Source: Firmicutes bacterium UBA5388 (GTDB lineage Bacteria > Bacillota > UBA4882 > UBA10575). From it: a DNA stretch of 50,529 nt. The notes below the pieces were generated by a model. It did not search any database and was not told the origin of the DNA. It saw only the letters and a list, made by a program, of their open reading frames with translations. A program made the position numbers and the translations under genes. Of the stretch, positions 7,379-15,995 are shown piece after piece. Numbering within the stretch: position 1 is the first letter of the stretch; every line of letters begins with the position of its first letter. The stretch is taken from assembly GCA_002409975.1 (NCBI GenBank), contig DHOO01000092.1, positions 8,226 to 58,754 of the forward strand, given 5' to 3'.

Positions 7379-8560
7379 GTGCAGAATTGTCGAGTTTTTT
7401 TAGTGGTGCTTGATGGTGTTGGCATCGGTGAATTACCAGATGCTTATCGTTATGGAGATGAGGGTAGTAACACCTTAGGTAATATTGCTCAGGGAGTGGG
7501 AGGATTGAACCTACCTTTTATGGGCGAACTGGGTTTGGGGAATATTATTCCGCTCCAAGGGGTGCCAGCAACAACTCAGGCGCGTGGAGCCTTCGGGAAA
7601 ATGGCTGAAGCCTCGCCAGGAAAAGATACCATTACTGGTCACTGGGAGATGACAGGTGTAGTTTTAAATCGTCCTTTCCCGGTTTATCCTAACGGCTTTC
7701 CGGCAGAACTGATCCTTAAATTTGAAAAAGCGATCGGGCGGCAGGTTTTGGGCAATATACCAGCTTCAGGAACAGCGATCATTAAGGAGTTGGGGGAAGA
7801 ACATTTAGCTACCGGTTTCCCTATTGTTTATACTTCGGCGGATAGTGTCTTTCAGATTGCTGCCCATGAAGAGCTCATCCCTGTTACGGAATTATACCAG
7901 ATCTGCCAAACCGCCCGGGAAATCCTTTCTGGTGAACATATGGTGGCCCGGGTTATTGCCCGGCCTTTTCTCGGAAAACCCGGTTCCTTCCAGAGAACTA
8001 CGAGGAGAAAGGATTTTTCGGTGGAGTCTCCAGAGGAGACGATTCTGGACCGTTTGGTTTCTAAGGGGTTTAATACGGTAGGAGTGGGTAAAATTGAGGA
8101 TATTTTTAGCAATCGGGGGTTAACAGCAAGTTACCATACAGGTGATAACTTTACTACCATGGAGAAATTATGGCAGTTGGCGGTAACATTGACTGGTCCA
8201 GTGTTAATTTTTGCCAATTGTATCGATTTCGATACTTTATATGGTCACCGTAATGATGTGCAGGGGTTTGCCAACGCTTTGGAGACAGCTGATAGTTCTC
8301 TCAAACAACTTTTCTCTTTGCTCAAGGCGGATGACATATTAATCATTACAGCAGATCATGGTTGCGACCCTACTATTCCTAGTACCGATCATTCACGAGA
8401 GTATGTTCCTCTACTGGTAGCTGGTGAACGGGTGAAGAAAGGCGCTACATTGGGGGTTAGAGGTTCTTTTGCGGATCTTTCGGCGACAATTGCTGATTTA
8501 TTTGCGATTACAGAGTGGTCTAAAGGGAATAGTTTTTATCGGGAATTGGTGGGAAATTAA
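7379..8560 (+). CDS. deoB: Phosphopentomutase DeoB
   Basis: This alkaline-phosphatase-superfamily metalloenzyme (393 aa, normal length) interconverts (deoxy)ribose 1-phosphate and 5-phosphate. The metal-binding start LDGVGIGELPDAYRYGDEGSNTLGNI, the active-site GKDTITGHWEMTG and the C-terminal ADHGCDPTIPSTDHSREYVPLL are all present. The predicted start is GTG 7379, 6 bases after GAGGAGG. An overlapping ATG at 7377 is in another frame. The next gene supplies the substrate, deoxyribose or ribose 1-phosphate. Confidence 0.97.
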   Translation: MQNCRVFLVVLDGVGIGELPDAYRYGDEGSNTLGNIAQGVGGLNLPFMGELGLGNIIPLQGVPATTQARGAFGKMAEASPGKDTITGHWEMTGVVLNRPFPVYPNGFPAELILKFEKAIGRQVLGNIPASGTAIIKELGEEHLATGFPIVYTSADSVFQIAAHEELIPVTELYQICQTAREILSGEHMVARVIARPFLGKPGSFQRTTRRKDFSVESPEETILDRLVSKGFNTVGVGKIEDIFSNRGLTASYHTGDNFTTMEKLWQLAVTLTGPVLIFANCIDFDTLYGHRNDVQGFANALETADSSLKQLFSLLKADDILIITADHGCDPTIPSTDHSREYVPLLVAGERVKKGATLGVRGSFADLSATIADLFAITEWSKGNSFYRELVGN

Positions 8561-8653
8561 ATATTTCTATCTAGCAAAAGGTTATGGGGTAGTTGATACC
8601 GAATTAAATATGGTTGGGAAGACTGTGTAAACCATAAAAAAGGGCGTGACCGG

Positions 8654-9958
8654 ATGAGAATGGTAGATTTAATTTGTCGGAAGAGAGATGGATTTGAACA
8701 TACTCTGGAGGAATTGAGTTTTTTAGTAAAAGGGATAACTGACGGTAGCATACCGGATTATCAGTTAGCTGCTTGGTGTATGGCTGTATATTTCCAGGGG
8801 ATGACTCCGCGGGAAGCCCGGGATTTAGCTTTAAAAATGGCTTCTTCCGGGGAGCGGATGGATCTCTCATCGATTCCGGGGGTAAAAATCGATAAACATT
8901 CTACGGGTGGTGTGGGAGATAAAACTTCGCTGGTGGTGGCGCCTTTAGTAGCGGCAGCTGGGGTTCCAGTCTGTAAGATGTCCGGGCGGGGACTTGGTCA
9001 TACAGGGGGAACGGTTGATAAACTTGAATCAATCCCCGGTTTCCGGTCAGAACTTCCGATCTCTGAACTTTTTAATCAGGTTAGAACGATGGGAATTGGG
9101 ATGGTGGGGCAAACTGGCAACTTGGTTCCCGCGGATAAACAACTTTACGCGCTCAGGGATGTGACGGGGACAGTAGAGAGTATACCATTAATCGCGACGA
9201 GCATTATGAGTAAAAAGTTAGCAGGTGGCGCCGATGGGTTTGTGCTTGATGTTAAAGTCGGCAATGGCGCTTTCCTGAAAACACAGACAGAAGCGGAGAA
9301 ACTGGCTGAATTAATGGTAGCGATCGGAAAGAACGCCGGACGGCGGACAGTTGCTGTGCTTTCCACGATGGAACAACCATTGGGCAGAGCGATTGGGAAT
9401 GCTTTAGAAGTCAAGGAAGCCATTGATACATTGAAAGGGGAAGGGCCCCGCGATTTAGAAGAACTGGCGCTGGCGCTTGGTGTTCAAATGTTAATACTAG
9501 CTGGAATAGTTGATAATGAAGAGACTGCTCGCCTTAAATTAGAAGAGGTTCTTGCTTCTGGCCGAGCTCTTCGTTGTTTTGAGGGCTGGGTGAAAGCGCA
9601 AGGAGGAAACCCTTTGATTACAGAAGAACCTACCCTATTACCAAAAGCTTCGATCGTTTGTAGTGTTAAATGTAATCTTCGAGGATATGTCAGTGCTTGG
9701 GATACTGAGGCGCTCGGTTTAGCAGCAATGCGGCTCGGCGCCGGTCGCGAAAGAAAAGGGGACCCGATTGATCATAGTGTGGGTTTAATGATCGAAAAAA
9801 AGATTGGGGATAGGATGGAGCCAGGGGAAGAGATCGCTCAGGTTTATGCTCGCTCGGAGCAAGAAGCCACAAGCGCTGAACAGGATGTATTAGCTGCGAT
9901 TAGGATCTCCTCTTTGCCGGTGACGCCTGCACCTTTGATCTTAGGGTACATTATTTGA
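8654..9958 (+). CDS. pdp: Pyrimidine-nucleoside phosphorylase
   Basis: This 434-aa enzyme phosphorolyses uridine, thymidine and deoxyuridine to base plus (deoxy)ribose 1-phosphate. It begins MRMVDLICRKRDGFEHT. The thymidine/pyrimidine phosphorylase signature SGRGLGHTGGTVDKLESIPGF and the phosphate-binding KHSTGGVGDKTSL are intact. It follows deoB by 93 bases and should be co-transcribed. The Shine-Dalgarno sequence is weak (GTGACCGG). Length fits Pdp rather than the slightly longer enterobacterial DeoA, but sequence inspection cannot separate the specificities firmly. Confidence 0.95.
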   Translation: MRMVDLICRKRDGFEHTLEELSFLVKGITDGSIPDYQLAAWCMAVYFQGMTPREARDLALKMASSGERMDLSSIPGVKIDKHSTGGVGDKTSLVVAPLVAAAGVPVCKMSGRGLGHTGGTVDKLESIPGFRSELPISELFNQVRTMGIGMVGQTGNLVPADKQLYALRDVTGTVESIPLIATSIMSKKLAGGADGFVLDVKVGNGAFLKTQTEAEKLAELMVAIGKNAGRRTVAVLSTMEQPLGRAIGNALEVKEAIDTLKGEGPRDLEELALALGVQMLILAGIVDNEETARLKLEEVLASGRALRCFEGWVKAQGGNPLITEEPTLLPKASIVCSVKCNLRGYVSAWDTEALGLAAMRLGAGRERKGDPIDHSVGLMIEKKIGDRMEPGEEIAQVYARSEQEATSAEQDVLAAIRISSLPVTPAPLILGYII

Positions 9959-10149
9959 CATTATATTTATCTTTTTCCCATTGTTCTAGGGGGGAATTTG
10001 ATCTAAGATGAAACAGGTAATGTTTTTTGAAACTAAAAAGTTAGTTATAAATTTACTCCATTTTATTAAAAACTAGATTTAGCTTGACCTTTATGTAAAG
10101 GGCGCTTAAGGTAGAATAAGTGATTTCTAAAATTAAAAGGAGTGATATG

Positions 10150-11469
10150 ATGCGCCTTAGAACCTTTAAGAAGGGTATTCATCCTCCGGGAAACAAGGAG
10201 CGAACCGCCTCATTACCTATTGAGGTTCTGCCGCTTCCGCAACAAGTTGTATTGCCACTAGGACAACATCTTGGCGCGCCGTCTGAACCTGTGGTTTCCG
10301 TAGGTGCTCAAGTGTTAACTGGTCAAAAGATTGCCGAGGCTAAAGGAATGGTTTCGGTTCCTTTACATGCCAGTATTTCTGGGAGAGTAGTAGCGATTGA
10401 ACCTCGGCCCCATGCTTGTGGTCAATTAACCCCAGCGATTGTGATTGAAAATGATGGTAATGAGCGAATTTCTTCGGAATTAGTCTCTAATCATAACCTG
10501 GACGAGCTTTCTGCTGAACAGATTAAGGATTTAATAAAACAAGCCGGCTTGGTGGGTATGGGCGGAGCAGCCTTTCCTACCCATGTTAAATATTCCCCCC
10601 CACCAGGGAAGCAAATCGAATATGTAATTTTAAACGGGGCTGAATGTGAACCTTATTTGACATGCGATCATCGGTTGATGGTTGAAAGGTCCAGCGATCT
10701 GATCCTGGGCTTGTTGGCTTTTATGAAGGCGGCTAAGGCGCAAAAAGGCTTTATTGGGGTAGAGGTTAATAAGCCTGATGCCATCGCGAACTTAAAGCAA
10801 GCGGCGGCTGGTTTACCGATTGAGGTTCTCCCCTTACAAGTTAAATACCCGCAAGGGGAAGAAAAGATGTTGATTTATGCCGCGACTGGTCGAGTAGTTC
10901 CAGTTGGCGCCTTGCCAATTGAAACTGGTGTGGTGGTTAATAATGTGGCGACCGCAGCTGCCCTGGGCGAGTATCTTCGAACGGGGTTACCGCTGGTTTC
11001 CAGGATTATAACAGTAACTGGTCAAGGTATTCCAAACCCGAAGAATGTTGAAGTAAGGCTTGGGACTTTGATTGAAGACGTTATTAACTATTGCGGAGGA
11101 TTTAAGGAGCCTCCGGGACGAATTATTTTAGGTGGTCCAATGACCGGCCCAGCTCAATATCGTCTTGATATTCCAGTGATGAAAGGGACCTCTGGGATTT
11201 TGGTCCAGACGCGCGCAGAGGTGGAAAAACCGGACCATGCGCCCTGTATTCGTTGTGGGAGATGCGTTGATGTCTGTCCTTATAATTTACTCCCCAATTA
11301 TCTCGGGGACTATGCGGAACATGATAAGTTAGGGGAAGCAGAAAAATATGGTATTTTAGATTGCCGGGAATGCGGTTCTTGTACTTATATTTGCCCTAGT
11401 AGGAGGCCGCTGATCCAGCTAATTAAAAACGCTAAGAGTAAAATTATGGCTTCACGGAAAAAAGGATGA
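10150..11469 (+). CDS. rnfC: Rnf complex subunit RnfC (NADH-binding, Fe-S)
   Basis: This is the peripheral subunit (439 aa) of the ion-translocating ferredoxin:NAD+ oxidoreductase. It begins MRLRTFKKGIHPPGNKE, the usual RnfC opening. A flavin/NADH-binding NuoF-like core (GLVGMGGAAFPTHVK, LNGAECEPYLTCDHRLM) leads to two [4Fe-4S] clusters (CIRCGRCVDVCP, CRECGSCTYICP). ATG 10150 or the preceding ATG 10147 follows AAAAGGAG; the frame is open back to 10120 without a ribosome-binding site. It is first in the order rnfCDGEAB. Confidence 0.96.
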   Translation: MRLRTFKKGIHPPGNKERTASLPIEVLPLPQQVVLPLGQHLGAPSEPVVSVGAQVLTGQKIAEAKGMVSVPLHASISGRVVAIEPRPHACGQLTPAIVIENDGNERISSELVSNHNLDELSAEQIKDLIKQAGLVGMGGAAFPTHVKYSPPPGKQIEYVILNGAECEPYLTCDHRLMVERSSDLILGLLAFMKAAKAQKGFIGVEVNKPDAIANLKQAAAGLPIEVLPLQVKYPQGEEKMLIYAATGRVVPVGALPIETGVVVNNVATAAALGEYLRTGLPLVSRIITVTGQGIPNPKNVEVRLGTLIEDVINYCGGFKEPPGRIILGGPMTGPAQYRLDIPVMKGTSGILVQTRAEVEKPDHAPCIRCGRCVDVCPYNLLPNYLGDYAEHDKLGEAEKYGILDCRECGSCTYICPSRRPLIQLIKNAKSKIMASRKKG

Positions 11470-11541
11470 GGAAATTGCATGTTTAGCTTTACGCTTAAAA
11501 AATCAAGCAATTTCTAAAGGATAAAAGGGGAGGTTGTTTTT

Positions 11542-12498
11542 TTGTTAGAGACCGAAGTTGTTGTCTCCGCTCCACCCCATATCAGACAGGGGTTAAGTAC
11601 AGAGCGGATTATGTGGCTAGTGGTCATCTCCTTAATTCCGGCAGTATTGTCGGGGGTTATCTTTTTCGGCTGGTATGTACTGGCCATTATCTTTTCTTCA
11701 GTTCTGTCGGCTATATTAACTGAGGTTATAGTATTAAAGATGATGAAACGGCCATTGACGATTAAAGACGGAAGCGCGGTCGTGACGGGTTTATTACTGG
11801 CTTTAATTATTCCACCCACTGTTCCGTTGAGAATTCCGATGATCGGCGCGGCTTTTGCTATTGCTTTAGGGAAACAGATCTTTGGCGGACTGGGCTATAA
11901 TCCCTTTAACCCGGCATTAATTGGGAGGGCGTTTCTGTTGGCTTCGTGGCCAAGTTTAATGACCAAATGGGTATGGCCTGTTAATTCTTTAGCCTGGGCT
12001 GGCAAGAATGCCGATGCGCTCACTGGCGCTACTGCGCTTGGGCTTTTACGGGAAGGAACTACCGGTATCCCTTATTTACAACTTTTTTTAGGAAACATTT
12101 CTGGTTCTCTGGGAGAAACATCAGCGTTGGCATTACTGTTAGGAGCTTTATTTTTAGTAGTTTATAAGATTATTGACTGGCGAATCCCTGTTAGTTATCT
12201 AGGAACTGTGATGATCATGGCTTTGGTAATGGGTCAGGATCCCATCTTTCATTTATTAACCGGAGGGCTAATGCTGGGGGCATTCTTTATGGCTACTGAT
12301 TATGTTACTACTCCGGTCACGCCAAAAGGAAGGCTCTTTTTTGGAATTGGTTGCGGTTTGCTGACGATGTTGATTAGAAGATATGGCGGCTTTCCAGAAG
12401 GTGTTTGTTATTCAATATTGCTAATGAATCTTGCGACGCCACTCCTGGACCGCTGGACGGTTCCCAAGAGGTTTGGGGAGGTGAAGGCAGTTGGTTAA
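11542..12498 (+). CDS. rnfD: Rnf complex subunit RnfD
   Basis: This polytopic membrane subunit (318 aa) carries covalently bound FMN and is part of the ion-pumping path. SAPPHIRQGLSTERIMW is the RnfD N-terminal motif. The flavinylation motif is probably LTGATALGLLR (threonine in TGAT). PFNPALIGRAFLLASWP is also typical. The start is TTG 11542 behind AAAGGGGAGG. Its 3' end overlaps the TTG start of rnfG by 8 bases. Confidence 0.95.
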   Translation: MLETEVVVSAPPHIRQGLSTERIMWLVVISLIPAVLSGVIFFGWYVLAIIFSSVLSAILTEVIVLKMMKRPLTIKDGSAVVTGLLLALIIPPTVPLRIPMIGAAFAIALGKQIFGGLGYNPFNPALIGRAFLLASWPSLMTKWVWPVNSLAWAGKNADALTGATALGLLREGTTGIPYLQLFLGNISGSLGETSALALLLGALFLVVYKIIDWRIPVSYLGTVMIMALVMGQDPIFHLLTGGLMLGAFFMATDYVTTPVTPKGRLFFGIGCGLLTMLIRRYGGFPEGVCYSILLMNLATPLLDRWTVPKRFGEVKAVG

Positions 12499-13075
12499 GA
12501 AAGAACTTCGTTTAGTAATAGTTTTAACAATAATCTGTGTAGTAGCTGGTGGTATTCTGGCCTGGGTCAACTCTGTAACTGAACCGCGGATTCAAGCCCA
12601 GGCTGAGCTGGCAAAGAAAAAAGCCTTGCAGGAAAGTCTTCCGGCGGCGTCCGAATTCCGGTCGGAACAGTTATTATTAGAACAGGTCCATCAGGCTGGA
12701 AACACTAATTTGTCGGAGCTTTTTATTGGTTACCACGAGACGGAAAAAAGAGGACTGGTTTCCATTGCTGATGTACGCGGTTATTCCAGTACTATCCGGT
12801 TAGTAATCGGTGTCTCTGCAGATGGGCAGCTTGCTGGAGTTAAGGTGATTAGTCAAGCAGAAACTCCTGGACTGGGGGTTAAGATTACGGAACGGGATTT
12901 TTTAGAGCAACCGGCTCTCCAGCGGGTTTCGTCTGCTGACCAATTGGCGGTAGTAAAGGACGGCGGTAATGTTCAAGCGGTAACCGGCGCCACTATCTCT
13001 TCCCGTGCGGTAGTAAGAGGGGTTAATCAGGCCCTGGCTGCCGCTCATCTTTTGTTGGAAGCTAAGGAGCAATAA
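12491..13075 (+). CDS. rnfG: Rnf complex subunit RnfG (FMN-binding)
   Basis: This 194-aa protein has one N-terminal membrane segment (residues 6-24), then an extracytoplasmic FMN-binding domain. The flavinylation motif NVQAVTGATISSRAVV is present; its second threonine would carry FMN. AETPGLGVKI is the second family motif. The predicted start is TTG 12491 after GGGGAGGTGA. It overlaps rnfD, so the two are coupled. Confidence 0.95.
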   Translation: MVKKELRLVIVLTIICVVAGGILAWVNSVTEPRIQAQAELAKKKALQESLPAASEFRSEQLLLEQVHQAGNTNLSELFIGYHETEKRGLVSIADVRGYSSTIRLVIGVSADGQLAGVKVISQAETPGLGVKITERDFLEQPALQRVSSADQLAVVKDGGNVQAVTGATISSRAVVRGVNQALAAAHLLLEAKEQ

Positions 13076-13135
13076 CCTGTTGCTCAGGAAGATACTACTA
13101 TAATTACGATCGGAAAAAGACCGGGGGTGTTAAAG

Positions 13136-13765
13136 GTGAATAAATGGCAGATTTTTAAGAATGGTGTCTTTAATGAGAACCCCATCTTTCGTCTGGTGTT
13201 AGGAATGTGTGCTACGTTAGCGGTAAGTTCGGCAGTAGTAAACGGACTGGGGATGGGTTTGGCGACAACGGTAGTTTTGGTCGGTTCAAATATGATTATT
13301 TCTTTAATGCGTAATGTCATTCCAAAGGAAATACGAATCCCTGCTTATGTTGTAATTATCGCTACTTTTACAACGATTGTTGACAAGGTAATGGCGGCTA
13401 GTACTCCAGACTTGCATAAAGTTTTGGGTATTTTCATCCCTTTAATTGTGGTCAACTGTATTATTCTGGCCCGGGCCGAAGCTTTTGCTTCTAAAAATAC
13501 AGTTATAGACTCGGCGATCGATGGTTTGGGAATGGGAATCGGTTTTACCTTAGCTTTAACTGTATTAGGTACAGTTAGGGAGCTGTTGGGAACCGGAACT
13601 TTATTGGTAGCTAAAGATTTTGGTTTTTCCGGCATTACTTTTTTCCCCAAGGAAAACGGGGTCTTATTAATGATTCTTCAACCCGGAGCCTTTATTACTT
13701 TAGGTTTAGTGTTAGCGGGTATTAACTGGTGGGTCCGGAAGAAGGAGGAAAAAAACAATGGCTGA
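13136..13765 (+). CDS. rnfE: Rnf complex subunit RnfE
   Basis: This membrane subunit is about 209 aa. NENPIFRLVLGMCATLAVSS and PLIVVNCIILARAEAFASKN are the RnfE/NqrD signatures, including the conserved cysteine that helps coordinate the intramembrane iron centre with RnfA. Two in-frame GTG starts exist. GTG 13136 is preferred because GGGGGTG (13123-13129) lies ahead of it at proper spacing, while GTG 13127 overlaps that sequence. The gene overlaps rnfA by 8 bases. Confidence 0.94.
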   Translation: MNKWQIFKNGVFNENPIFRLVLGMCATLAVSSAVVNGLGMGLATTVVLVGSNMIISLMRNVIPKEIRIPAYVVIIATFTTIVDKVMAASTPDLHKVLGIFIPLIVVNCIILARAEAFASKNTVIDSAIDGLGMGIGFTLALTVLGTVRELLGTGTLLVAKDFGFSGITFFPKENGVLLMILQPGAFITLGLVLAGINWWVRKKEEKNNG

Positions 13766-14351
13766 ATACTTGATCATTATTTTCGGCTCTATTTTTATTA
13801 ATAATTTTATTGTCTCAAGATTTTTAGGGATCTGCCCATTTCTGGGCGTCTCAAAACAGGTAGAAACAGCTACGGGGATGGGATTGGCGGTAACTTTTGT
13901 GATGGGATTGGCTTCAGGACTCACTTATTGGGTACAAAAACTTTTGATCTTATTGAATCTCGAATTTTTACAGACGATCACTTTTATTCTGGTCATTGCT
14001 GTTCTTGTTCAATTTGTGGAGATGGTAATGAAAAAGAGTAGCCCCGTTTTATATCGAGCCCTGGGGATTTACCTTCCCTTAATTACGACTAACTGTGCAG
14101 TGTTAGGGGTAACTCTTATCAATATTAATGAAGGTTATACTTTTTTACAATCGGTGCTTAGCGGAATCGGCGGCGCTCTAGGTTTTACGTTGCTGATCAT
14201 CTTGTTTGCCGGCATCAGAGAAAGAATGTCTTTGGCGCCAATTCCCCGAAGCATGCAGGGATTTCCGATTGCCCTCATTACTGCCGGTTTAATTTCTATT
14301 GCTTTTTTAGGCTTTACCGGTTTTAATCTTAATGCCTTGTTTAATTTTTAA
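13758..14351 (+). CDS. rnfA: Rnf complex subunit RnfA
   Basis: This 197-aa polytopic membrane subunit begins MAEYLIIIFGSIFINNF. FIVSRFLGICPFLGVSKQVETATGMG and PLITTNCAVLGV are the RnfA/NqrE motifs, with a cysteine pair that binds iron with RnfE. AAGGAGG precedes ATG 13758. It ends before a 122-base gap that separates it from rnfB. Confidence 0.95.
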   Translation: MAEYLIIIFGSIFINNFIVSRFLGICPFLGVSKQVETATGMGLAVTFVMGLASGLTYWVQKLLILLNLEFLQTITFILVIAVLVQFVEMVMKKSSPVLYRALGIYLPLITTNCAVLGVTLININEGYTFLQSVLSGIGGALGFTLLIILFAGIRERMSLAPIPRSMQGFPIALITAGLISIAFLGFTGFNLNALFNF

Positions 14352-14387
14352 GTAGTCGCCCACCCCAGCAAGCTGGGGCACGTGAAA
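14352..14387 (-). repeat. CCCCAGCTTGC hairpin repeat, copy 1
   Basis: On the plus strand CCCCAGC AA GCTGGGG forms a 7-bp stem. Its reverse complement (TTTCACGTGCCCCAGCTTGC and onward) matches 46052-46081 over about 25 bases. It lies between rnfA and rnfB. It might attenuate transcription, but no T run follows. Confidence 0.6.
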
Positions 14388-14432
14388 GGATGAAAATAAT
14401 TTTAAGTTATATTCCTGAAAATTTATTGGTAT

Positions 14433-14448
14433 TTATGGTAGACCATAA
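14433..14448. promoter_or_regulatory. Perfect 16-base dyad upstream of rnfB
   Basis: TTATGGT AG ACCATAA is a perfect inverted repeat with 7-base arms, ending 25 bases before the rnfB start. It could be an operator for a dimeric regulator. Nothing identifies the regulator, and chance is possible in A/T-rich sequence. Confidence 0.25.
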
Positions 14449-14473
14449 TTTAAGTTACTAGAGGAGTGAAAAC

Positions 14474-15301
14474 ATGGAAGCCGGAAGTTTGCAGATAGTG
14501 ATCAATTCCATAGCGATCCTGGCTTTTCTCGGGGTGGTTTTTGGTAGCGGATTGGCAGTTGCCTCTCGTAAGCTGAAGGTAGAAAGCGACCCGAGAATTG
14601 ATGAGGTTGAAGCTTTGCTTCCCGGAGCGAACTGTGGAGGTTGTGGTTATCCGGGATGTCGAGGTTTAGCTGAGGCTATTGTCTCTGGCGCGGCTCCAGT
14701 TACGGCTTGCCCGGTGACGAAGGATTATAGCTCGATTGCGGAAGTGATGGGTGTGGAAGCAACCTCAGCCGCTGAACGTATGATCGCTAAAGTAAGATGC
14801 GCTGGCGGAAAGAAAGAAGCCCAACAACGTTTTATTTATTTAGGTGTTGAGGATTGTAGCGCTGCCCAGAATCTGGGAGGGGGAGCAAAAGCCTGCGCTT
14901 ACGGATGCCTTGGTCTTGGAAATTGTGCTAAAGTTTGTCCTTTTGAAGCTATTACGATGTCAGATAATGGTTTGCCGATTGTTGATGAAGAAAAATGTAC
15001 TGGTTGCGGCTTGTGTGTTAAGGCTTGTCCTCGTCACTTGATTACGCTGTGGCCAGTGGATAAAAGTGTGACTGTTCTCTGTATGAATCAGGATAAAGGG
15101 GTAGAAGTTAGGAAAGTATGCAAAGTTGGTTGTATCGGGTGTAGAATTTGTGAAAAACAATGTCCGACCCAGGCGATTACTGTGGAAAATAATCTGGCGC
15201 GGATCGATCCTCAGTTATGTACGGAATGCGGTATTTGCGTAACAAAATGTCCGATGAAAACCATAAAAGGAGAAAAAAAGCAGGAAAGAGAAGTTGTCTA
15301 G
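14474..15301 (+). CDS. rnfB: Rnf complex subunit RnfB (ferredoxin-accepting, multi Fe-S)
   Basis: This 275-aa subunit has one N-terminal membrane helix (about 8-26). A CxxCxxxxC-type cluster motif follows (ANCGGCGYPGCRGLAEA), then several [4Fe-4S] ferredoxin motifs: CxxxxNCAKVCP, CTGCGLCVKACP, CIGCRICEKQCP and CTECGICVTKCP. RnfB takes electrons from reduced ferredoxin into the complex. GAGGAGTG precedes ATG 14474. The last position in the operon is usual for clostridial rnfCDGEAB. Confidence 0.96.
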   Translation: MEAGSLQIVINSIAILAFLGVVFGSGLAVASRKLKVESDPRIDEVEALLPGANCGGCGYPGCRGLAEAIVSGAAPVTACPVTKDYSSIAEVMGVEATSAAERMIAKVRCAGGKKEAQQRFIYLGVEDCSAAQNLGGGAKACAYGCLGLGNCAKVCPFEAITMSDNGLPIVDEEKCTGCGLCVKACPRHLITLWPVDKSVTVLCMNQDKGVEVRKVCKVGCIGCRICEKQCPTQAITVENNLARIDPQLCTECGICVTKCPMKTIKGEKKQEREVV

Positions 15302-15350
15302 CAGAAATAATATTAATGGACTTATTTTTTGTTGAGATGCTCTGCCGGAG

Positions 15351-15995
15351 GTGGTTCCGATTTGCCAGTTGATCCTTGCATCGGCCTCCCCGCGCCGCCA
15401 GAATCTTCTACGGATGCTGGGATTGGACTTTAAAGTAATGGTCAGTACTTTTGAAGAAAAAATGGATCTTTATTCTTCCACCCCCGAAGAGCTGGTTATG
15501 CAGATGGCTCGGGGTAAAGCAGAAGAGGTCTGGAAGATAACTTCTGCTCGGCAAGAAACCAGTGATGGTTTAGTCCTGGGCGCCGATACGATTGTGGTTA
15601 TGAATGGGGAATATTTAGGTAAACCTGATCATGAGGAAGAGGCTCGAAAGATGCTGACTTCCCTGGCGGGAAGGTGGCATCAGGTTTTTACTGGGCTTGC
15701 GCTTGTTCATCGCAAAAAAAGCGTTGTTGCGTATGAGATGACAAAGGTTCATTTTCGTACTCTTTCAACTGAAGAGATTGACGGCTATCTGAGGACAGGT
15801 GAACCAATGGATAAAGCAGGAGCTTATGGGATTCAAGGGGTAGGCGCGGTCTTAGTTGACCGGATCGAAGGATGTTTTTATAATGTAATGGGTCTACCGC
15901 TAGCCCGTTTGGCTCTACTTTTAAAAGACTATGGTTTTAATTTACCGGAGGTGAAAACCATTGCCCGGACCGTCAATAAAAAACCTTCCCTCTGA
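15351..15995 (+). CDS. maf: Maf family nucleotide pyrophosphatase
   Basis: The Maf/septum-formation family hydrolyses non-canonical or modified pyrimidine NTPs. Motifs are LILASASPRRQNLLRM near the start, FEE, GADTIVV with the catalytic Asp, GKP and DKAGAYGIQG. The protein is about 210 aa. The start is problematic. GTG 15351 overlaps the only good Shine-Dalgarno sequence (GGAGGTGG, 15347-15354). The codon at ideal spacing is ATT 15360, and the next TTG is 15369. The 3' end overlaps radC by 35 bases. The gene leads the canonical maf-radC-mre-min string. Confidence 0.93.
   Translation: MVPICQLILASASPRRQNLLRMLGLDFKVMVSTFEEKMDLYSSTPEELVMQMARGKAEEVWKITSARQETSDGLVLGADTIVVMNGEYLGKPDHEEEARKMLTSLAGRWHQVFTGLALVHRKKSVVAYEMTKVHFRTLSTEEIDGYLRTGEPMDKAGAYGIQGVGAVLVDRIEGCFYNVMGLPLARLALLLKDYGFNLPEVKTIARTVNKKPSL

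Noticed and set aside
10008..10076. 22-codon ORF upstream of rnfC
   Set aside because: No properly spaced ribosome-binding site and A/T-rich low-complexity composition.
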